Source: Planctomycetota bacterium | GTDB taxonomy: Bacteria; Planctomycetota; Phycisphaerae; Phycisphaerales; Phycisphaeraceae | Direction of reading: 5' to 3' | DNA: 64,000 nucleotides | Assembly (NCBI GenBank): GCA_016350165.1 | Contig: CP066225.1 | Location: 2,604,001-2,668,000 of the forward strand | In this document: positions 34,860 through 42,933 of the stretch, piece after piece | How positions within the stretch are numbered: the stretch's first letter is position 1 | How the letters are laid out: each line of letters starts with the position of its first letter | Made by a program: the position numbers and the translations under genes | The notes under the pieces: generated by a model | What the model saw: only the letters and a program-made list of their open reading frames with translations | Database searches by the model: none | What the model was told of the DNA's origin: nothing

Positions 34860-36785
34860 ATGATGCAGAATCGGATACTTGGATGGCTTGGCATCGCTGG
34901 CGTGATACTCATGTCGAGCGACTTTGCCAATGCGCAGCAACAGGTCAATCAAAGCGGACAGGCATTAGATGCCAATCAGCAGGTCGGTACTTCAGGTCTC
35001 AATCGGCCTGCTTTTCAGGAAGATTTTCGTCTACGTAACGACATTGTGACTGATAATGTGCCTGGTCTGCGTGGTTTCCGAGGGGCTGTTGGTTACACCG
35101 CTCCCGGTGTATTCGGCTTCACAAATGAACAAACCGATCCACTCTTCCGATTCCGTGCACAAAGCTTGGCATCCAGTCCATCACGTCTTGATGCGGTACA
35201 AATTGGTAGCGCTGGCGGTGGTGGTGAAGACTATCAAAACGTCAGTATCTATGGCACGTTTACAAACATCCCCGCTTTCCGAACAGGCGGCAAAGTTTTG
35301 GCTGTCGAACAACTCAAACCGGGTGTTGGCTATCAGGTCATCGCACCAACGCGAACCGCACAAGGTGTGAGAATTGAAACCGATGAAGGAATCATCTCAT
35401 ATAGACCTCGCGCAAGCACAATCGGTGTGGCTGATCTTCCTCAAGAAGGTCAATCTATCGAACTGCAAGCCTCTCCGCTTCTTGGTTTACGTAAGTATTT
35501 GAGATTGACAGACCCTTCATTTGCACCGGCTAATCCTGAACTGAATCTTGGTGCGAGTGATGATGAAAACGTGCCAAATCTTGATTCAGAATATCAGGTG
35601 CAAGGTACGGTTAATTCAGGTGTGGGTACATCTGGTATCTTTGCTGAGCAGCCTGCTCAAATCGCTCCAGGTTTACGTATTGGTCAGCAGTTACAAACAC
35701 AAGTCACTTCATCGGATGATGAGTCACAAATCGAGCGTGTCGCACGTCTTGAAAATCAGCTACTCAATCCACTGAGTGATCGTCAGGTTAAGCCGGGGGA
35801 AGATGTTTATGCAGACCTCCTGAACGCAGTTCGACAGCAAGGTCAACAAGAGCAAGTTGGCGGAATTCCACAGGACAATCTAGCTGCTCCTCAAAAACCT
35901 GAAGAAGAAGCCACACAAGAAGGCAATGCCCCTCAAAGCCAAAATCCATATATCTTGCCTGGCACTCAAGGTACAAAAACAGCTTTTGGCACACCACAAA
36001 CCAACCAAACCAACCAACTGAATCCACTTGAGCAAGCAATGTATGATGCATTGAATCAGCCAAGTGATGAAGAAGTTGAACTTGAAGAAAAGAAAGCTGA
36101 AGAGCAGAAGCGTCGCTTGAATATTCCATCGAACATGGTTTATCAACCACGCGCTCCTCGTCCATCCGAAGAAGAGTATCTCAAGAAACTTGATGATCTC
36201 ATGAATCAATTGGACTACGAGTTGCCACGCATCGAAACATTTGTTGGTACGAAGAATGATGCATTCAATCGTGACCTGAAGAAAGCTGAAGACGAGTTAG
36301 CAAGTGGCCGTTATTTCGCTGCTGAAAATGCATACCGATTAGCAGTCCGTGCAAGACCTGAAAACCCACTCGCTCGCATTGGTTTAGTGCATGCCCAGTT
36401 GGGTGCTGGTCTCATTCGTAGTTCAGCTCATAACCTGCGTCTACTGTTCGAACGTGACCCGCAAATGATCGCTGCTCGCTACAATCCTAAACTGCTTCCA
36501 AGTCCACAACGATTGCAGTGGGTTCAGGGTGAGCTAACTAATATGATCAAACAAGGGCAGGGTGGTCCTGATCCAGGTCTGATGCTCGCTTATTTGGGTT
36601 ATCAGATCGACTCCAAGTCCCTTATTCGATACGGCCTCGCCGTGATCGAGCAATTCTCGCCAACTGATCCATTGCTCCCTGTCTTGCGAAGAATTTGGCT
36701 TGATGAAAAACCAGAAGCTGCTCCTGCGAACCCCGCTCCTGCTGAATCAGGTTCATCAAGTCAGGCAGATGTCCCCATGAAATGA
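34860..36785 (+). CDS. secreted TPR-containing protein of unknown function
   Basis: The start MMQNRILGWLGIAGVILMSS gives a signal peptide that is absent with the longer frame from 34776. The first 300 mature residues are low in hydrophobics and rich in Gln and Asn. The middle is disordered, and a C-terminal helical region (about 470-600) has TPR-like repeats (DLKKAEDELASGRYFAAENA, YRLAVRARPENPLARIGLVH). Such proteins in Planctomycetota are usually envelope scaffold proteins. No enzyme motif is visible. It is followed by a terminator and then a signalling phosphatase. Confidence 0.65.
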   Translation: MMQNRILGWLGIAGVILMSSDFANAQQQVNQSGQALDANQQVGTSGLNRPAFQEDFRLRNDIVTDNVPGLRGFRGAVGYTAPGVFGFTNEQTDPLFRFRAQSLASSPSRLDAVQIGSAGGGGEDYQNVSIYGTFTNIPAFRTGGKVLAVEQLKPGVGYQVIAPTRTAQGVRIETDEGIISYRPRASTIGVADLPQEGQSIELQASPLLGLRKYLRLTDPSFAPANPELNLGASDDENVPNLDSEYQVQGTVNSGVGTSGIFAEQPAQIAPGLRIGQQLQTQVTSSDDESQIERVARLENQLLNPLSDRQVKPGEDVYADLLNAVRQQGQQEQVGGIPQDNLAAPQKPEEEATQEGNAPQSQNPYILPGTQGTKTAFGTPQTNQTNQLNPLEQAMYDALNQPSDEEVELEEKKAEEQKRRLNIPSNMVYQPRAPRPSEEEYLKKLDDLMNQLDYELPRIETFVGTKNDAFNRDLKKAEDELASGRYFAAENAYRLAVRARPENPLARIGLVHAQLGAGLIRSSAHNLRLLFERDPQMIAARYNPKLLPSPQRLQWVQGELTNMIKQGQGGPDPGLMLAYLGYQIDSKSLIRYGLAVIEQFSPTDPLLPVLRRIWLDEKPEAAPANPAPAESGSSSQADVPMK

Positions 36786-36812
36786 TCTTATGAGTTAACC
36801 GATAAAATAATG

Positions 36813-36841
36813 AAGCACGTTCACATCGAGCGTGCTTTTTC
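36813..36841 (+). terminator. intrinsic terminator
   Basis: AAGCACG/CGTGCTT with an 11-nt loop and a T tract, 27 bp after the TPR protein gene. Confidence 0.75.
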
Positions 36842-36981
36842 TTTTACCTTATTGATCTGCTCGGTTTAGAAAGTTTCATAATCTACAACTGACAGCATTT
36901 CTTCACCCAAAGCGTAAATCTAATGCATTGTGGGAAGATTGTGGCATTGCATTTCCTCGATAACGCTGTAACTTGGCTGTC

Positions 36982-38796
36982 ATGAAGGACCATGAATCCG
37001 CACAATTCGATCTCGGTACTCAGGCGGAGGTTGGCGATCAGAGCATCGCTGTCGCCGAAGGTGCTGTCGAACGCGCTGGCGGGCTTCTATCCTTACGCGA
37101 CTTTCTTGATGTAAGTATATTGCAGGAAATTCAAGATAGTTTTGCAGCCGTAACACGTCTCGCAACTCGTGTGGTCGATGAAGACGGCGACCCTGTCACT
37201 GCTGAAACCAAACGTGCAGAACGTGATGCCTCAAATATCGCTTTGGCTCACCTGATTGGCCCCGAGGATATGGAAGAAGGTTTTCTTCGAGCTCCCATCA
37301 TCGTCGAAGGCAAAGCGCTTGGCTCAATCATGGTTGAACCCCAAACACTCGAATGCGAACACGATCCAGAATGTGTCGATAAATTCTGTTCACTCGCATG
37401 CCGATTGGGCATCCAGCGTGAAAGCATAGACGGATTGATGGAAGCTTTCGACGAATCTTTCGGCGCAAGTAAAGCAGCTTCCATTCAATTGCTCTACCTT
37501 CTCGCAAACGCGATCGCGCGTCTTTGCTACAAGGAATACCAAGCAAGACTTCGTACTGAAGAACTCACTGTTCTTTATGAAGTCTCACGTTCACTTGCAG
37601 GCAGCCGCGATGTTCAGCAAGTGCTCGATACCGCTGCTGAACTCATTGCTAATATGATGAAGGTTAAAGCCGTCGGCATTCGTCTGCTCGAACGAGGCAA
37701 AGACGTTGGCGAAGAGCTTGTACCTAAAGCAATCTACAATCTATCGCCTGATTACCTTCGACGTGGTTCGGTTCGTCTCGATACATGCAATATGTTCGAC
37801 GACGTTATCGAAGGTAACAACGTTTACGTGCGCGATATGCTTGATGATGATCGTGTTATGTACCCTGGCGACGCAGAATCTGAAGGATTGCGTTCAATGT
37901 TGTGTGTTGGCATGGTTTATCAAAACCGCGCCATCGGCACACTTCAGCTTTTCACGGGTAGCGAACGTGAGTTCTCAGAATTCGAAGTACGCCTGACAGC
38001 CGCGATTGCACAATTGCTCGCAACTTCTGTCGAAGCAGCTCGTCTCGATGAGCAGCGTAAAAAAGGTAAAGAAATGATGCGGCAAGTTCAACTTGCTGCA
38101 AGCGTTCAAAGAAGAATGCTTCCCAAACGTGAGCCAGAAGTTGGCCCGTTTGATGTGGCTGCGCGTTATGTTCCTTCAATGGAATTAGCCGGCGACTTCT
38201 ATGATTTTATTCATCTTGACGATAACCTCGGTCTTGCGATTGGCGACGTTGTTGGCAAAGGTGTTGCAGCTGCTCTACTCATGGCCAGCGTCAAAGCAAG
38301 TATCCGTGCTTACGCTCAGGATGTTTATGACATTGATGAGATCATGCAACGTGTTAATGAAGCAGTGATTCGTGACACACTGCCTAGTGAGTTTGCTACG
38401 ATCTGGTACGGCGTTCTTGATCCTGAAGAGATGCGTTTGACTTATAGTAACGGTGGCCATGAACCACCAATGCTTCTGCGTGACGGTACTATCTCGCAGT
38501 TAGACATCGGCGGCATGCTCGTTGGTGTGATGCCAGGTCACCCATACGAAAAAGGTCTTTTCGATCTCCAATCAGGTGACATACTCATGCTCTTCACCGA
38601 TGGCCTTCTTGATGCATTCAACGAAGATGGCGATAAATTCGGTCGTCAGCGTGCAATGGATGCACTGAAAAAAGCGACAAAAGAAAAAGAAACCGCATCA
38701 GAAATCCTGAATCATGTTCTTTGGGAAATGCGTCAGTTTACAGGCATGCACCGCGCAACCGATGATACAACGGTCGTTATTGTACGTGTGAAGTAA
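36982..38796 (+). CDS. PP2C-type serine phosphatase with PocR-like and GAF sensor domains (RsbU family)
   Basis: About 604 residues from ATG 36982; an in-frame TTG at 36973 is possible. Residues about 35-150 resemble a PocR-type ligand domain (SILQEIQDSFAAVTRLATRV). About 190-355 is a GAF domain (LTVLYEVSRSLAGSRDVQQV; SMLCVGMVYQNRAIGTLQLF). The rest is a SpoIIE/RsbU phosphatase with metal-binding residues in LAGDFYDF, AIGDVVGKG, FTDGLLDAF and ATDDTTVV. Such proteins dephosphorylate anti-anti-sigma factors in partner-switching cascades. No partner genes lie in the window. The ICMT-like gene 73 bp downstream may be independent. Confidence 0.92.
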   Translation: MKDHESAQFDLGTQAEVGDQSIAVAEGAVERAGGLLSLRDFLDVSILQEIQDSFAAVTRLATRVVDEDGDPVTAETKRAERDASNIALAHLIGPEDMEEGFLRAPIIVEGKALGSIMVEPQTLECEHDPECVDKFCSLACRLGIQRESIDGLMEAFDESFGASKAASIQLLYLLANAIARLCYKEYQARLRTEELTVLYEVSRSLAGSRDVQQVLDTAAELIANMMKVKAVGIRLLERGKDVGEELVPKAIYNLSPDYLRRGSVRLDTCNMFDDVIEGNNVYVRDMLDDDRVMYPGDAESEGLRSMLCVGMVYQNRAIGTLQLFTGSEREFSEFEVRLTAAIAQLLATSVEAARLDEQRKKGKEMMRQVQLAASVQRRMLPKREPEVGPFDVAARYVPSMELAGDFYDFIHLDDNLGLAIGDVVGKGVAAALLMASVKASIRAYAQDVYDIDEIMQRVNEAVIRDTLPSEFATIWYGVLDPEEMRLTYSNGGHEPPMLLRDGTISQLDIGGMLVGVMPGHPYEKGLFDLQSGDILMLFTDGLLDAFNEDGDKFGRQRAMDALKKATKEKETASEILNHVLWEMRQFTGMHRATDDTTVVIVRVK

Positions 38797-38869
38797 TCGA
38801 CGTTCCCTTTAGTACGACATAAAATCCTGTGATTAATGTTGTGAATCTCCGTCTGAAAGGAGAACCGCT

Positions 38870-39322
38870 ATGAGCCGTCCCAAACGCATGATGCCGCCCG
38901 CCTATCTTGCGATTTCAATTATCGTTATGATTTGTTTGCACTTCATTTGGCCTGAAAAACAACTCATCCATTGGCCGTGGCGTGCAATCGGTATCGTTCT
39001 AATCGTACTCGGTTTTGCATTACCTGTGTGGGCAAACTTACTTTTCAAGCAAGCAGGCACAACCGTGAAGCCATTTCAACAATCTTCAGTCATTGTCACA
39101 ACGGGTCCCTATCGCTTCACGCGTAATCCCATATATCTCGGCTTGACCATTATGCTCATCGGTATCGCAATCATTCTCGGTAGCTTACTGCCTTTTTTTA
39201 TGATTCCCATATTTGTGATACTAATTCGAGTTCGTGTGATTCCTATTGAGGAAAAGATGCTTCGCGATACCTTTGGGAATTCATACGAAGAATACTGCAA
39301 AAAAGTACGTCGGTGGATCTGA
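38870..39322 (+). CDS. isoprenylcysteine carboxyl methyltransferase-like membrane protein
   Basis: A protein of 150 residues with about four membrane helices. The signature GPYRFTRNPIYLGL and the C-terminal EEKMLRDTFGNSYEEYCKKV are typical of the ICMT/PEMT-like methyltransferase family, which use S-adenosylmethionine at the membrane. The substrate of bacterial members is usually unknown. AAAGGAG lies eight bases before the ATG. Confidence 0.88.
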   Translation: MSRPKRMMPPAYLAISIIVMICLHFIWPEKQLIHWPWRAIGIVLIVLGFALPVWANLLFKQAGTTVKPFQQSSVIVTTGPYRFTRNPIYLGLTIMLIGIAIILGSLLPFFMIPIFVILIRVRVIPIEEKMLRDTFGNSYEEYCKKVRRWI

Positions 39323-39344
39323 TTTATGATGTGTTTTATGACAT

Positions 39345-39375
39345 GAAAAAAGCCGTAACTAACAAGCTACGGCTT
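39345..39375 (-). terminator. intrinsic terminator of DUF4434 gene
   Basis: AAGCCGTA/TACGGCTT. The minus strand ends in a T tract. It separates two convergent genes. Confidence 0.75.
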
Positions 39376-39398
39376 CCTCTTCTTATACATCTTTTATT

Positions 39399-40457
39399 CT
39401 ATTTTGCAGCTTCACAACAAGCGACTGGCTCTGCTTTAGCAGGTTCTTCAATAGCCAAGTTCCATTCTTTGAACTCATTGTAAATATCAACACCTGCATA
39501 ACGTTTCGATAGGAAGTTGCCGAATTCCCAAGTAATGCTGCGGTTGACATACTGCTTACCAAGTTCGTACTGCTTGTTGTAACGAGACTGTGGTGCAGAG
39601 TAGAAACGAAGGTCATTTGAAACCAGCGTCGTAATATCTTCCTGTGTTACATATGCATGATCATCAAACGATGGGTTCTTGATGAATGTTTCGACATTGT
39701 TCCAGAAGGTGATGTCATGTTTCTTCATGACCTTTTCGAAGCCTGGATAGTATTCTGTCACATGTTCAGGGCGAAGGTCGCGTGTGCAACCAACACCATC
39801 TTGCATTGCAACGATATCGAACATACGTTCGGTCAGGAACTGATCCCACCAACTTGATAATTCATCTGGCCCAAACCGCAAGCTAAAGAACGGCGAAGTC
39901 AGTACCGGCAAATCCGGGGCGATCTCTTTGATGTTCTTATATGTATTTGCACAGAAGTGCTTCAACGAATCTTCACGTTTTTTATTTCGACAGTTGTCCT
40001 GATCTGGCTCATATGAAACATAAAAACCAGCGATTGTCGCTACGTCAGCATACATCTCGTACAACTCGGTCAACAACGTCTTCGTAATCGTCGTATCACG
40101 CTTGCACAGCCGGTCAAAACCTTCGTCATCAAGGTTCCAGAACAGATTATTTATTTGACCTGACAAAAAGATTGGCATTTTCGTATCGCGACATGCTTCC
40201 ATCAACGGAGTCAACGTATCGCGTTCATGCCACGTCTCATAGTACTTTGAGTAGTGGTATGTGCAGCCATAGATCATCGTGCGTGCAGGAATCACCGTCG
40301 TGATGCCCGCTTCTTTCATGTCTGTCAGCTCTTCACACCACTGATCGTAATTCAAGTCAAGCAGATACTTATCCAGATGAGTTCGTCGGGACAAGTCAAT
40401 GAAGGTAGCAGAGATTTTGCCTCGCTTGGCAGGCTCTGGAACACATTGGAAGTTCAT
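39399..40457 (-). CDS. DUF4434-type TIM-barrel protein (glycosidase-like)
   Basis: The ATG at 40457 (MNFQCVPEPAKRGKISATFI) has AGGA upstream and gives 352 residues; the frame extends to 40517 without benefit. The fold appears to be a TIM barrel: KISATFIDLSRRTHL, GITTVIPARTMI, MPIFLSGQINNLFW, IAGFYVSYEPDQDN, FDIVAMQDGVGCTRDL and ITFWNNVETF. This matches DUF4434, a glycoside hydrolase-like family. Glu in YVSYEPD and Glu in WNNVETF are candidate catalytic residues. No signal peptide is visible. It is downstream of an AGE epimerase and a GH31 gene on the same strand. Confidence 0.7.
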   Translation of the reverse strand: MNFQCVPEPAKRGKISATFIDLSRRTHLDKYLLDLNYDQWCEELTDMKEAGITTVIPARTMIYGCTYHYSKYYETWHERDTLTPLMEACRDTKMPIFLSGQINNLFWNLDDEGFDRLCKRDTTITKTLLTELYEMYADVATIAGFYVSYEPDQDNCRNKKREDSLKHFCANTYKNIKEIAPDLPVLTSPFFSLRFGPDELSSWWDQFLTERMFDIVAMQDGVGCTRDLRPEHVTEYYPGFEKVMKKHDITFWNNVETFIKNPSFDDHAYVTQEDITTLVSNDLRFYSAPQSRYNKQYELGKQYVNRSITWEFGNFLSKRYAGVDIYNEFKEWNLAIEEPAKAEPVACCEAAK

Positions 40458-40772
40458 GGATAACGATCCTGTTTGGGGTGGAAGCTTTATCAATACATAG
40501 CAAGCATCTAACCGCATGATAACGAATCAAACCCCCAGCGTCTAGAATGATAGTGTAAGAGTGGAAGAGATCATGAAAAACCGAGCAAAACAGACCTTAA
40601 ATCTTGACTATTTTACCGCATCAAAGATCTTATATAAGATAAAATGTATCTATAAATATATGTATTATATGGGATTAAGTATTTATACGGATTCTAGTAA
40701 CCTAACCACAACAATTCGGTCAGTGTTTCATCTTTTCATGAAACAGCTTCCCTTGATCGCGAATTAGATACG
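40458..40772. other. gap between DUF4434 and lipoprotein genes
   Basis: About 315 bp of AT-rich sequence. A 68-residue open frame (40561-40767 plus) has no family likeness and no clear ribosome-binding site, so it is not called. Confidence 0.4.
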
Positions 40773-40797
40773 AAAAAACGCTGGTAAACCCAGCGTT
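40773..40797 (-). terminator. intrinsic terminator of lipoprotein gene
   Basis: A perfect 8-bp stem AACGCTGG/CCAGCGTT. The minus strand then reads TTTTTT. Confidence 0.8.
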
Positions 40798-40833
40798 CCT
40801 CTACTCAGTGTAATGGTGTTTCCAAGTCTTTCG

Positions 40834-41286
40834 TTACTTCGCTTCGCTGAAAATCGGCATCGTATTCGGACGATCTATCGGCAAAAAATAACTCGACATC
40901 TGCAACCGCTTCATTCCCTTCGGCATCGGAATGTAATCACGATTCGTCACGTAATTAAACTCCTCATCCATCTTCTGCATGACCCCCTTGCCAAACTTCT
41001 TCTCCAGCGCCCGAATTACAACATCGTTGTAGCCATAAATCGACTTGTTCGGATCTTTCGGTAACTTACCTCTGTAAATATGCACCTTCACGCCCAACTT
41101 GTCATACAAGAAACGACTGTATATCCGTGGCGGGTACGCGATTCCCGATGAACGTAGTTCAAGATGCCCCTTCGCAACATCCTTATGTGCCTGCATCGGC
41201 CCACCAACATGCGAACCAACACAGCCCGTCATTAGCAAACACGACATTGCCAGCAACGATAATGCTACCCAACTCAACAGTCTCAT
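40834..41286 (-). CDS. lipoprotein of unknown function
   Basis: From ATG 41286 the product is 150 residues (MRLLSWVALSLLAMSCLLMT, then GC), with lipobox LMTGC. The mature part is small and basic with many Tyr and Lys residues. No family is recognised. It is between the DUF4434 gene and the AGE epimerase gene on the same strand, with its own terminator. Confidence 0.6.
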   Translation of the reverse strand: MRLLSWVALSLLAMSCLLMTGCVGSHVGGPMQAHKDVAKGHLELRSSGIAYPPRIYSRFLYDKLGVKVHIYRGKLPKDPNKSIYGYNDVVIRALEKKFGKGVMQKMDEEFNYVTNRDYIPMPKGMKRLQMSSYFLPIDRPNTMPIFSEAK

Positions 41287-41458
41287 GATGTCTCTCATTT
41301 CACTACTAGGAGGGATTTTTTGGGGGGGGATGCGGGGGGATTGGTCTGGGAACCATCCTCATAATCGTCCCAAACCAAACATCAATCTATCAGGATTTCA
41401 ACTCACTTATTCCGACCTGAATCCATCCCACTTCTCCTTTCAATTGCCTCGTCCAAAT

Positions 41459-41486
41459 AAAAAAGCCCGATCCTGTAATCGAGCTT
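41459..41486 (-). terminator. intrinsic terminator of AGE epimerase gene
   Basis: AAGC-CGAT/ATCG-GCTT with one mismatch. On the minus strand a run of six T follows. Confidence 0.65.
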
Positions 41487-41516
41487 CGTTCTTCACATTT
41501 TTTTTTCAACTCACAA

Positions 41517-42722
41517 TCATCCAGTGATCTGCACCTTCTCGAACTTTCCAGCCCTCATATCTTTCAGCAGCCGCCAACCCATCAACTGCATGCGCGGCAA
41601 GTGGAACGGCCCCTTAAAAATATTTCCCTTCGATGGCTGCACCAACGCGCCATCACGACGCAGATAACCATACCAGTCGCCATGCTCTTCATCCGGGAAG
41701 TATTTGTACGCCCAGTCATGCACCTGCTGATGCATCTTCAGATACTGCTCTTTACCCGTCATCGCATATGCATACAACGTTGCAATGATCGCCTCATTGT
41801 GAGGCCACCAGAACTTCATGTCTTGCCAGTATTCCTGAGTTGGCAGTCCATTCACATCCACAAAATACATCAACCCGCCATACTCTTTGTCATAACCCCT
41901 CGCCCACATCCAGTTCAAAATATTCTCAGCCAGCTCAATCAAATGCGCATCATTATTACGATACCGAGCTTCGTGCAAAATAAACCAGGATGCTTCAATC
42001 GCATGACCCGGATTCAGCGTACGACCATCAATATGATCAATAATCGAACCATCCGGTGCCACCTGCTCCATACACACTTCCATGTCAGGCTTCACAAAGT
42101 CGCGCTCAATTTCTTCAATGCAATCCATGATCAGATCGTCCCACTCATCCGAATCAAGAGCAGCTCTTAATTCCTGACAAGTCGCCATCATAATCATCGG
42201 CGTGCCAATCCCCTTTGCAGGTCTCACCCCTGTAAACTTAGGTTCAACCAGACCCGGCGTGTTGTTGTATTTCAGAACCAACTTAATTAGTTCACGCGCA
42301 CGATCCGCATACCTTTCTTCACCCGTCGCTCTCGCATAAGCAGCAGAAGCAATCGCACCAAACGTCTCAGTAAACGTATATCGACGTTTACGAATTGGCT
42401 TACCGTCACGTGTTAATTGGAAGAACATTCTGCCGTCCGTATCAAACATATGTTGATCCATGAACCGCATCGAAAGCTTCGCTGCTTCCAGATATTCTTC
42501 TTTCTTATCGTAGAAATTGTAGATGTTCGCATACGTCCAGATCGAACGACCTTGCTGCCACCCACCTTTATCTGTATCCAAAACCGAACCGTCACGATTC
42601 AGGCACGTCATGAACCCGCCATACTCGCGATCCAACCCATGCTTCAACCAGAACGGCAGCACATCACCCAATAGCCCATCACGATAAACCGCCAACAACG
42701 ATTCTAAACGATTACTATCCAT
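41517..42722 (-). CDS. N-acylglucosamine 2-epimerase (AGE) family protein
   Basis: A protein of 401 residues, the usual length. It has the (alpha/alpha)6-barrel pattern of AGE: DVLPFWLKHGLDREYGGFMT, GGWQQGRSIWTYA, TETFGAIASAAYARATG, NPGHAIEASWFIL, YFVDVNGLP and KFWWPHNEAIIATLYA. The two conserved His in NPGHAIE and WWPHNE are the expected catalytic pair. Family members epimerise or isomerise mannose, glucose, cellobiose or N-acetylmannosamine. It lies 211 bp downstream of the GH31 gene in the same direction. Confidence 0.92.
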   Translation of the reverse strand: MDSNRLESLLAVYRDGLLGDVLPFWLKHGLDREYGGFMTCLNRDGSVLDTDKGGWQQGRSIWTYANIYNFYDKKEEYLEAAKLSMRFMDQHMFDTDGRMFFQLTRDGKPIRKRRYTFTETFGAIASAAYARATGEERYADRARELIKLVLKYNNTPGLVEPKFTGVRPAKGIGTPMIMMATCQELRAALDSDEWDDLIMDCIEEIERDFVKPDMEVCMEQVAPDGSIIDHIDGRTLNPGHAIEASWFILHEARYRNNDAHLIELAENILNWMWARGYDKEYGGLMYFVDVNGLPTQEYWQDMKFWWPHNEAIIATLYAYAMTGKEQYLKMHQQVHDWAYKYFPDEEHGDWYGYLRRDGALVQPSKGNIFKGPFHLPRMQLMGWRLLKDMRAGKFEKVQITG

Positions 42723-42879
42723 CTATTAGATCCGATCTCATCATCTGTGTTTATGAAAAGCGCTGCCGCCTGCGCAGCCAACGGACCCACTGATTGTCAT
42801 CCCCCCAAGGCCCCTTTATTGCCCATTAGCATAGCACATCGCCACCCCATTACGCCAACCTCCACTCCCTCAGCCCATG

Positions 42880-42907
42880 AAAAAAAGCCGAGCATAACAC
42901 TCGGCTT
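42880..42907 (-). terminator. intrinsic terminator of GH31 gene
   Basis: A perfect 8-bp stem AAGCCGAG/CTCGGCTT, with a T tract on the minus strand. Confidence 0.8.
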
Positions 42908-42933
42908 CTCAATTAATTTCCTAAATTAACTTG

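Noticed and set aside
40561-40767. 68-residue ORF
   Set aside because: There is no family likeness, no ribosome-binding site and AT-rich composition.
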